A DNA stretch of 64,000 bases from JABDMH01 sp965222645 (GTDB lineage: Bacteria; Bacteroidota; Bacteroidia; Chitinophagales; Saprospiraceae): NCBI GenBank assembly GCA_965222645.1, contig OZ244968.1, forward strand, positions 2,790,001-2,854,000. The letters are read 5' to 3'. This document shows, in pieces, positions 57,160 to 64,000 of this stretch. The position numbers were made by a program, and so were the translations under genes. Numbering within the stretch: the first letter of the stretch is position 1; the number at the start of each line of letters is the position of its first letter. The notes below the pieces were generated by a model, which had not been told where the DNA came from, made no database searches, and saw only the letters and a program-made list of their open reading frames with translations.

Positions 57160-58866
57160 TCAAAACTTTAATCGATATCCCAGGTTGCCCCGATAGTCAT
57201 CCAAGTTGTCGAGTAATTGAGATTTTTTAAAAATATGTGACAATCCAAGACTTAAAAACTGAGATTTATTTACTGCGTAACTTACATTTAAATTGGATCT
57301 CAAATTCCATGCTGCCCGCAAGTCTTCGATATCATTGTAATTGAAATAAGTGTCGATATTAAGACGGAGTTTTTTATCGAATAGAGCTTTGCCGATGCGG
57401 GCATTTAGCCCGTAGTTGGAACGAGCCTGCTCGGCATCAAATGCACTGTACTGCAGCCCTATTGTCGTTTGCATATCGAGCGGTATAAAATTGACGGAAA
57501 ATGCTGCATTGCCATTCATCGTACTGTTTACGTTATTGAGACCTGCATCATTTTCATTGATCAAATTAAAGCTGGTAGTCCCTCCACTCACCGACACATT
57601 GTATCGGCGATTATCGTCACCAAATCCATAACTTCCGGATAAGCTTAGAATTCCATTAGAAACAGCATAGGCATACCGGTCACCGAGATTTACGATTATG
57701 GTCTCAAAGGATTGCTGAAAGTTGGAATAAGTGCCTGTGATATTTAGTCCTTCAGCCGGTCTAAGGCTGGCTACCAGGGATCCGATAAATCGATTAGAAG
57801 TCGTTAGTTTTATATCCGTGAGGTTATTTTGTTGTATACCGACATTGGAAGAAATCATCAGTCTGCTCCCAAAAAATCGACCGGCGAAAGAAAGTTTATA
57901 GTCAAGGACATCCGTATTGATATAGGCAATACTCAGGGGCCTGTAAAAGGGTTGTATATATCCTACGCCCACACCGAAATTAAATCCGGAAAATCGAAAA
58001 TTGACTTTGGCGTCACCTGCGTAGCTTAAATTGGATGTGTAATTTACTTCCAGCACTTCGTCTGTTACGGGATTCTCAAGCAACTTATTATTGCTGAAAT
58101 CTGGAACATCAGTATCTCCGGTAAACAGGGAAACTCCTACATTCATCTGAAATTTTATTCTTTCAGTGATTCCGATCCTCAAGGACGAACCGGTCACAAA
58201 ATTATCTTGTGGCGGTATACCGGCAAAACCCGAAAAACTATTTTTATCGTCCCAGGTTTTTACTGCATATAGATCAAAATTGGTATTCTCTTTTCCGATG
58301 CCGACACCCAGGCCGGCAATTTTCCGGGAGAAGGTGATGGTTTCCACGGCACCCAGGTTTTGAACGGTATCCTGAAAGGATCTCAGATCCTGAATTTTTC
58401 CGTAAAGGGCTTTAAAGCGGAAAAGTCCCGGATTTAGCTCGATACCTGCGCCACGTACATTGCGACCCCCAAGCGTATACTTATTAAAGCGCATGTAGGT
58501 GTCGCCCAGGTGCAATTTGGCCCACTTATACCGGGGATTAAATTTTATCCTCTTTAGACTGGAACCATAGTCGAAAGAATGATCTCTAAACGAAATATAA
58601 AGGGGGAAATTAAATCCATAAATACGAAAATTAGTACGTGCACTTAATCCATAGGAATATGGACTATTGAGATAGGGATTATCCTGGTTGCTGGCAAAAA
58701 AGCCACCGTTGGCCTGTACAGTACCCGAGACTTCAAAAGGCTCTTTTTCTTTGAGTTCTTTTATATCAGACAGGGTTTTTTCTACATCCTGGGCACCTAA
58801 GGCAACCGAAAAAAGCATTGCCGAAAACAGTAAAATGTTCTTCACGTTTATCTGATACATCTGCAC
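57160..58866 (-). CDS. outer-membrane beta-barrel protein of the surface cluster
   Basis: The protein has 568 residues. The signal peptide (about 1-25, ending FSVALGAQ) is followed by a short charged segment (DVEKTLSDIKELKEKEPFEV) and then beta-strands to the C-terminal aromatic end GNLGYRLKF. The strands alternate (NFRIYGFNFPLYISFRDHSF, YKWAKLHLGDTYMRFNKYTL, GGRNVRGAGIELNPGLFRF), a pattern shared with Bacteroidota outer-membrane proteins that have a plug-less barrel. No TonB box or plug is seen. The start overlaps the lipoprotein gene by 19 bp and the stop is 4 bp from the giant gene. It is the obvious membrane anchor or pore for the giant protein; that role is inferred from position. Confidence 0.88.
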   Translation of the reverse strand: MQMYQINVKNILLFSAMLFSVALGAQDVEKTLSDIKELKEKEPFEVSGTVQANGGFFASNQDNPYLNSPYSYGLSARTNFRIYGFNFPLYISFRDHSFDYGSSLKRIKFNPRYKWAKLHLGDTYMRFNKYTLGGRNVRGAGIELNPGLFRFKALYGKIQDLRSFQDTVQNLGAVETITFSRKIAGLGVGIGKENTNFDLYAVKTWDDKNSFSGFAGIPPQDNFVTGSSLRIGITERIKFQMNVGVSLFTGDTDVPDFSNNKLLENPVTDEVLEVNYTSNLSYAGDAKVNFRFSGFNFGVGVGYIQPFYRPLSIAYINTDVLDYKLSFAGRFFGSRLMISSNVGIQQNNLTDIKLTTSNRFIGSLVASLRPAEGLNITGTYSNFQQSFETIIVNLGDRYAYAVSNGILSLSGSYGFGDDNRRYNVSVSGGTTSFNLINENDAGLNNVNSTMNGNAAFSVNFIPLDMQTTIGLQYSAFDAEQARSNYGLNARIGKALFDKKLRLNIDTYFNYNDIEDLRAAWNLRSNLNVSYAVNKSQFLSLGLSHIFKKSQLLDNLDDYRGNLGYRLKF

Positions 58867-61262
58867 GGGATTCTAGTTGTTTTAGGAACATTTTTTTCCT
58901 CTACCGTAAACAATACGGGATCAACCTCAAGGGCTACTCCCTCTTGAGCGGTCCATATATATGCCTTATCTGGCTCGACTAATTCATGGAGAAAAATTAC
59001 ATCCGCTTGCTCTGTAACGTCTGCATAGTAGCCAGTAGCCTGAAAGAGATTGGCAAAAGCATATGAATTGAAATTGTCACTAATTAAATAATTATCTAAC
59101 AATTGCTTAGTAATTGGCAACGCATTTAAGCCTGAACAAATACCCGTATTTGCCGCTTGTTGAACATAGACAACATCATTGGAACTTAGTACGGAAGCTC
59201 CATCCAAAGTCGTAAAATCATCGACTATCAATGCCCGGCAACTGATGAAGTTTGAACCAAAAAAATTCGCAAATTCGGATCCAAACTGACATGGTGCCCT
59301 AAAAGGATTAATAAGAGTGAGTGGGTCATAAGGACATCTTTGGTTATCCGTCGATTTTTCAAAAATCTCTACAAGTACGTAACTGGAAAATTCGTCATTA
59401 GAGAGATTTTTTTCATTGTCAAACTGAATGGAATGGTCTGTGCTAAAATCGAGATCTGCACTCTCAAGAAGAAGAGTCCCATTGAGTTTATCACTGACCT
59501 TTAGATCGTATTTGCTGAGATTATTTCTATTCTGATTGTTAATCTGTATTGAGGTTTGTAAAAGTGATACATCAATTTTCGAAAAATCTACATCTGAGCA
59601 TGGTTCTGGGATACATATAGAGGTGTTGGTAACATCAGAGAATTTGAAAATCGGATCCGTATTAAATACCAATCCTACATCTAATAGATCCTGAGTGAAC
59701 GGGTCATTTACGTCATTAAACACCTTCAGGAGGAGGTATGCATTTATATCGAGACAAGCCTCAATACGGGAATTATTGTAAATGGCAGTTGTAAGTGGTG
59801 TGCCACCATTCCATTCAGAAATTACATTGAGAGGCATTGTAATAGCCTTGCCCGTAATTTTTGGACCACAATTGGGGATAAGGGCGAATCCAATATTCCA
59901 TCCAGCTGAATTAGCTTCTCCAAAGGACAAGGCTGCACCAAAGGCAAACCCAAATGTAAATTCTAACTCGCCCTCTGCGAAAGCCAATACATCCAGACTA
60001 AACAACTCATAGAGGTTTCCGGTATAGGGGACGGTAAATGTATTTTCAGATAGATCTGCATTTGTCTGCCCGGAGGTTCGATAATAGGTGACTTCTGTAT
60101 CCAGAGGAGTGTCTCCAAAGACGATATCCATCGTGAAAGGGTCATCCATGTTGCTCAATTTGGTAGCAACACCCCCGACAAGCTTGCCACTGATATTTAG
60201 ATAAGGTGATAAAACAAGCGTCACCGTAGCTGCTCCTATTGTGGCTGGTGTCGGAAAATATCGGTAAGTAGCAGGTGACTTGTCAATCTCTGGTAAGTAT
60301 TCGTTTTTTATGATTGAGGCAATCTGGCTGAAACCAGGGTAGTTGCTTATTTTGGCATTAATAGTACTATCTAGTTCTGAGAACAACTGATCTTTTTCGG
60401 TCGCATCGTAATTGTTAAAATTATAGTCCAAATCCTTGGTTTCTATCGACTGTTCATATGATATTGTCGTTTGAAATTCTGCATCCATAGAGAAATTACT
60501 CATCCTTATTCCCGAACTCGCGGGATAAGACTCCGCATTTCCGGGATCAGTACCGAGGTTTATTTCGACTATATCGATGACCCCATCATCGTCTGAATCG
60601 ATTGGAGAAGTAGAACCTTCCTGTAGTATCGATAAATACTCGGCATTTATATCACCGTATACAAAATCCAAACTACCAGAAATATTTGGTGACACCGAAA
60701 GCTCCAGAGTCAGATCATTATGGATAGCTTGTTTTATTCGACTTTCTAATGCTGATTTTATTGCATCAATAAAAGTGGCATTGCTAATCACTGTATTTAA
60801 ATAACTTAAATCAAGGATATCTGCATTTCTTTTATTGTTCAAAAAAAACCCATCTCTGGTATCGAAATGCCAGGATGAATATGCCTCGTGGATTTCTGCT
60901 GGCTCAGTGATAAGTCTTACGACATTGCCTTGTTTTTCCACGGAAATAATTTTTCTCATAAGCATGTGCTCAAAAGAAGTATACCTTGGAGAAACAATGA
61001 TAGAGCCTGCTTTCAGGCTATCTAAAATCGGATCACTGGATTGGAAAGTGATTGAAAAATCCGTTTTTTCTGAAATTTCGTTTTTGATTACTTCAATCGG
61101 AATCTCAAACGTTTTATCTCCGTACTCGATAAAAGAGGGTCTGGTCTCATTTAAATCAAGGGGCTGTCGAGTACCTACTGCACCCCCCAAATATGGATCC
61201 TTTTGACACCCTGCCAGCACGAGCAAAAAGACAGAGACACTATATGTAAAAATTGTTTTCAT
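58848..61262 (-). CDS. large lipoprotein with calcium-binding-type repeat, surface cluster
   Basis: The 804-residue lipoprotein has lipobox LLVLAGC (Cys about 19). There is an N-terminal beta domain, then at about 219-243 an Asp-rich loop (IDSDDDGVIDIVEINLGTDP), as in thrombospondin type 3 / EF-hand-like calcium loops. Long beta-rich segments follow, and several Cys are clustered in the last third (CIPEPC, CPYDP, CQFG, CRCIR). The protein ends RIPCRCIR. No family is recognised. It is 40 bp downstream of the collagen-like gene and overlaps the barrel gene by 19 bp, so it is translationally tied to the cluster. Confidence 0.87.
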   Translation of the reverse strand: MKTIFTYSVSVFLLVLAGCQKDPYLGGAVGTRQPLDLNETRPSFIEYGDKTFEIPIEVIKNEISEKTDFSITFQSSDPILDSLKAGSIIVSPRYTSFEHMLMRKIISVEKQGNVVRLITEPAEIHEAYSSWHFDTRDGFFLNNKRNADILDLSYLNTVISNATFIDAIKSALESRIKQAIHNDLTLELSVSPNISGSLDFVYGDINAEYLSILQEGSTSPIDSDDDGVIDIVEINLGTDPGNAESYPASSGIRMSNFSMDAEFQTTISYEQSIETKDLDYNFNNYDATEKDQLFSELDSTINAKISNYPGFSQIASIIKNEYLPEIDKSPATYRYFPTPATIGAATVTLVLSPYLNISGKLVGGVATKLSNMDDPFTMDIVFGDTPLDTEVTYYRTSGQTNADLSENTFTVPYTGNLYELFSLDVLAFAEGELEFTFGFAFGAALSFGEANSAGWNIGFALIPNCGPKITGKAITMPLNVISEWNGGTPLTTAIYNNSRIEACLDINAYLLLKVFNDVNDPFTQDLLDVGLVFNTDPIFKFSDVTNTSICIPEPCSDVDFSKIDVSLLQTSIQINNQNRNNLSKYDLKVSDKLNGTLLLESADLDFSTDHSIQFDNEKNLSNDEFSSYVLVEIFEKSTDNQRCPYDPLTLINPFRAPCQFGSEFANFFGSNFISCRALIVDDFTTLDGASVLSSNDVVYVQQAANTGICSGLNALPITKQLLDNYLISDNFNSYAFANLFQATGYYADVTEQADVIFLHELVEPDKAYIWTAQEGVALEVDPVLFTVEEKNVPKTTRIPCRCIR

Positions 61263-61301
61263 TTAATTCTATCCTCTCGAAAATGGGAGAAAACGGTCCA
61301 G

Positions 61302-63950
61302 CTATTTTTTAGCCAGACCCTTCCCCATCATTGCTTCGATTTTTTGCAGTCGTGCCTCCATGTTTTCATTTTGGTTTTTTAGGGCCCGGTTTTCTGCAGC
61401 CAATTCCTTTACGGCATTAATCAGCATGTAAGTAAAATCACTGGGATCCACCTGCATGTAATCTGTATCCTCCTGATCAGGACGTACACTGACCATCTCC
61501 GGAATAATTTCTTTTAACTCCTGTGCGATGACCCCTACAAAGATCTCTTCTGTTGGCATGCTCATCTTTCCATTGTAGCGGTACGATACAGGATTTACTT
61601 TGATGATTTCTGCAAGGCCCTTTTGGTAGCTGGATATGTCTGTTTTCAAGCGCCTGTCAGAATTATTTTTCCAACTGCCACCACCGGGTTTGTATGCTTC
61701 ATCCAGTGACATGTCCAGTCGCTGAGCAAACTCAGCATCACCATGTACATACAAGCCATTTGCTTTTACCCCACTATTGTTTGTGCCAATGGAGACTCCC
61801 CCGTTATTGGTCACAAGCAATTTTGTAGCAGACCCTATCCTCACTCGCAGACCGTTTTCCTTACTTCCTAAGGCTGCAACTAACAACCTGTCCTCCTGAT
61901 TGTTAATAGGTACACCTACCGCCATTTGGTCGGCAGTTGCTATTCCCACTCCGTCATCCAATCCAATGGTTGTCCCGATGCGAAGAGATCCCGATCCATT
62001 GAGAAACTGCACACTACCATTCGGATATTCAATACCTCCTGAGATCGCATTCCAAAAATGCAGGTTGGGGATGGTGCCCAGATCTACAAACGTGTTTGTT
62101 CCTTCAGTAAAGAGATTATGGCCTTCACTTTGTAAGGTTTGGATCTCATTTGTTGGATCACTGTCATTGTCGCCGGCATTCTTGATGACGTTTGCCTCAG
62201 AAATATCTATTCCAAAACCAGCAGTGTATTCTCCGGCTGGACCCGGAGGTCCTTCTGGTCCCTCCGGTCCTTCTTGACCTGGATCGCCCTGATCACCTTT
62301 GTCGCCCTTATCCCCCTTCAGACCCTGTATGCCCTGAATGCCCTGGTCTCCCTGATCACCTTTGTCGCCCTTATCCCCCTTCAGGCCCTGTATGCCCTGA
62401 ATGCCCTGGTCTCCCTGATCACCTTTGTCGCCCTTGTCACCTTTGGGGCCTTGTAAGCCTTGCAAACCTTGCAGACCCTGGTCACCCATTTCTCCTTTGT
62501 CGCCTTTATCTCCTTTAAGGCCTTGAATGCCCTGTAAACCCTGAATGCCCTGGATTCCCTGATCGCCTTTATCACCCTTGTCACCTTTGGGTCCTTGTAA
62601 ACCCTGCAATCCCTGGATGCCCTGGTCTCCCTGATCACCTTTTGGTCCGGTTTCCCCCGAGGCTCCTGGCGCTCCCTGTGGACCGGGATCGCCCTGCTCG
62701 CCTTTGTCCCCTTTTGGTCCTTTTATCTGACCAACAATCACCCATTTATCTCCATCCCAGACGGCACCACTTCCATCGTCATCTACAATCACCATGTCTC
62801 CAGTCTCTCCTCCGTAATTAGGATTCAGGTCTCCCTGAGTGGGCACTGACCCGACAATCTTTACTCCGGCGCCATCTTGACCATCCTCGCCTTTCTCACC
62901 CCTGGGTCCCGGTATTCCCTGAATACCCTGTGGGCCTGCCTCACCTTTATCTCCACGATCACCTGCATCTCCTTTTGGGCCCTTGATCTGACCGACAATA
63001 ACCCATTGCAAACCGTCCCAAACTGCACCACTGCCGTCGCTATTTACAATGACCATATCACCGACGTCTCCACTGTAGTTCTGATCCAGGTCACCCTGAG
63101 TGGGCACTGATCCCACAATCTTAACACCGGATCCATCCTTTCCGTCCTCTCCCTTAGCACCCTGGGGGCCCGGTATTCCCTGAATACCCTGAACTCCCGC
63201 ATCCCCTTTGTCTCCACGCTCGCCTTTATCACCTTTTGGTCCCTTTATCTGACCGACGATGACCCATTTCTCTCGATCCCAAACAGCACCACTGCCATCG
63301 GCATCTATGATAATCATGTCACCTACATTGCCACTATAGCCTGGATCAAGATCTGCTTCGGTCGGCACAGAGCCAATAATTGTCACTCCAGATCCCGCTT
63401 CTCCCTGGGGTCCCTTCAAGCCCGTCAACTCTACCCATTCTCTGCCTTCCCAGATAAAAAGGTTTCCCGGATCTTCAACGAGGAAGATGTCACCCGATTC
63501 TCCATTGTAATTGCGGTCAAGGTCTTCCTTCAAAGCCACAGAACCAGTGAGATCGATGCTGCTGCTACCCGCTTTTGTGGCATACATGGCATAGGGCACA
63601 CTGACCAATTCTGAAGTGCCCAGAGATCGTCCTCCTTGAGATACCTCGAGATAAAAGGGCCCCTTTGACCAATCAATGGAGCTCAGGTCTCCCCCTCTCT
63701 CACCTATTTTTAGGCTTACTACACCAAGATCATTTGTGGTCACATCGTGACTCTCCGAAAAAACTGCTGTACCATTTGCAGAGCCTTGGTAAATCACCAT
63801 TGAAAGATTGACTTTCTCTCCCGATCTAAGGCTGCCAGCGTCGTCCCGGATTACAGCTTGGTAGTTAAAACTTGCCGGTTGAGCGATGAGTAAAATTCCA
63901 TAGCAAAGGCTAAGGGTAAAAACTATTGTCTTCATTATTTGGGCCTTCAT
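61302..63950 (-). CDS. modular collagen-like fibre protein with C-terminal S74 chaperone domain
   Basis: The protein has 882 residues. The signal peptide ends at about 24 (second ATG at 63935 also possible). The N-terminal domain (about 25-125; FNYQAVIRDDAGSLRSGEKV) is common in Bacteroidota surface proteins. Four globular modules of about 50 residues (GDMVIVNSDGSGAVWDG type) alternate with short Gly-X-Y runs, followed by a long Gly-X-Y stalk (about 412-570). A distal domain follows, then an intramolecular-chaperone/Peptidase S74 segment (NNSDRRLKTDISSYQKGLAE, IFVGVIAQELKEIIPEMV) and a terminal coiled coil. Trimeric fibre assembly is expected from the S74 family. It is first in the cluster; its promoter is at or beyond the window edge. 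Confidence 0.93.
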   Translation of the reverse strand: MKAQIMKTIVFTLSLCYGILLIAQPASFNYQAVIRDDAGSLRSGEKVNLSMVIYQGSANGTAVFSESHDVTTNDLGVVSLKIGERGGDLSSIDWSKGPFYLEVSQGGRSLGTSELVSVPYAMYATKAGSSSIDLTGSVALKEDLDRNYNGESGDIFLVEDPGNLFIWEGREWVELTGLKGPQGEAGSGVTIIGSVPTEADLDPGYSGNVGDMIIIDADGSGAVWDREKWVIVGQIKGPKGDKGERGDKGDAGVQGIQGIPGPQGAKGEDGKDGSGVKIVGSVPTQGDLDQNYSGDVGDMVIVNSDGSGAVWDGLQWVIVGQIKGPKGDAGDRGDKGEAGPQGIQGIPGPRGEKGEDGQDGAGVKIVGSVPTQGDLNPNYGGETGDMVIVDDDGSGAVWDGDKWVIVGQIKGPKGDKGEQGDPGPQGAPGASGETGPKGDQGDQGIQGLQGLQGPKGDKGDKGDQGIQGIQGLQGIQGLKGDKGDKGEMGDQGLQGLQGLQGPKGDKGDKGDQGDQGIQGIQGLKGDKGDKGDQGDQGIQGIQGLKGDKGDKGDQGDPGQEGPEGPEGPPGPAGEYTAGFGIDISEANVIKNAGDNDSDPTNEIQTLQSEGHNLFTEGTNTFVDLGTIPNLHFWNAISGGIEYPNGSVQFLNGSGSLRIGTTIGLDDGVGIATADQMAVGVPINNQEDRLLVAALGSKENGLRVRIGSATKLLVTNNGGVSIGTNNSGVKANGLYVHGDAEFAQRLDMSLDEAYKPGGGSWKNNSDRRLKTDISSYQKGLAEIIKVNPVSYRYNGKMSMPTEEIFVGVIAQELKEIIPEMVSVRPDQEDTDYMQVDPSDFTYMLINAVKELAAENRALKNQNENMEARLQKIEAMMGKGLAKK
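62287..62475 (-). repeat. 63-bp tandem repeat in the collagen stalk
   Basis: The unit start ccctgatcacc recurs at 62287, 62350 and 62413, an exact 63-bp (21-residue, seven Gly-X-Y triplets) period with near-identical bases in neighbouring copies; the third copy is more divergent. Such DNA identity suggests recent expansion and makes stalk length prone to change. Confidence 0.85.
62715..63500 (-). repeat. 261-bp modular repeats in the collagen-like gene
   Basis: The anchor g-t-(g/c)-ggcac recurs at 62839, 63100 and 63361, an exact 261-bp (87-residue) period. Each unit is one GSVPTQGDL...VWDG module plus a short Gly-X-Y run. A fourth, more divergent module (LTGSVALKEDL, LFIWEGREWVEL) starts the series near 63550. 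Confidence 0.85.
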
Positions 63951-64000
63951 GATTATTGTTGATTTTTATTTTTTTTATTTGATAATAAATGGAGAGGATG

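Noticed and set aside
62139..62638. ORFs opposite or out of frame in the collagen repeat region
   Set aside because: The Gly-X-Y repeats keep all frames open; these are by-products of the 63-bp periodicity.
62287..63500. Possible CRISPR-like array
   Set aside because: The repeats are contiguous, in frame and translate as Gly-X-Y or module units; there are no unique spacers and no cas genes.

Overview
The window looks like chromosomal DNA of a Bacteroidota bacterium, probably a Saprospiria- or Chitinophagia-like lineage. The evidence is a PorW/SprE lipoprotein and a PorP/SprF protein of the type IX secretion/gliding machinery, bactofilin next to AtpZ, Bacteroidota-style lipoproteins, TPR-fused HisKA_2 kinases, AT-rich leaders with little Shine-Dalgarno signal, and many TTG starts. 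The exact taxon cannot be fixed by reading alone. No rRNA, tRNA, CRISPR array, prophage or transposase gene was seen.

Layout. 1-2621: 3'-truncated sucA (2-oxoglutarate dehydrogenase E1). 2730-3118: a small lipoprotein gene and a 189-bp inverted-repeat element. 3114-7336: an operon for a peptide/nickel-type ABC importer (binding lipoprotein and two permeases, no ATPase gene). 7464-15774: envelope and type IX secretion neighbourhood with a TIGR01777 epimerase, a HAD phosphatase, an M23 peptidase, porW, then a leftward group of bactofilin, atpZ, an AtpI-like membrane protein and a biotin carrier protein, and finally a PorP/SprF protein. 16079-18491: a two-gene operon of a zinc-ribbon trypsin-like protease and an unknown partner. 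18566-30551: housekeeping genes (GSCFA protein, amidohydrolase, GbsR-type regulator, gcvT, HEAT-cyclophilin lipoprotein, PBP1A, aroB, phoH, aroA). 30644-40312: a sensor kinase, an OmpA-like protein, gcdH, folB, a DUF4197 lipoprotein, a UvrD/PcrA helicase, an AhpD-like protein, and a small exported protein with a clear terminator.

40424-45728 holds two tandem paralogous TPR-HisKA_2 histidine kinases and a convergent REC-LuxR response regulator, a likely signalling set. A third kinase of the same architecture lies at 30644-32647.

45820-63950 is the most unusual part. It is a tightly packed leftward cluster of five large exported proteins: an 882-residue modular collagen-like fibre with an intramolecular-chaperone (S74) end, an 804-residue lipoprotein, a 568-residue outer-membrane beta-barrel, a 3036-residue giant built around a tandem duplication of about 830-850 residues, and a 693-residue FN3 protein. 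A tiny secreted-peptide ORF follows. Gene spacing is 4-40 bp or overlapping, which argues for one operon and one surface assembly. I see no type IX C-terminal sorting domain in these proteins. I regard this as the best candidate for an undescribed system in the window.
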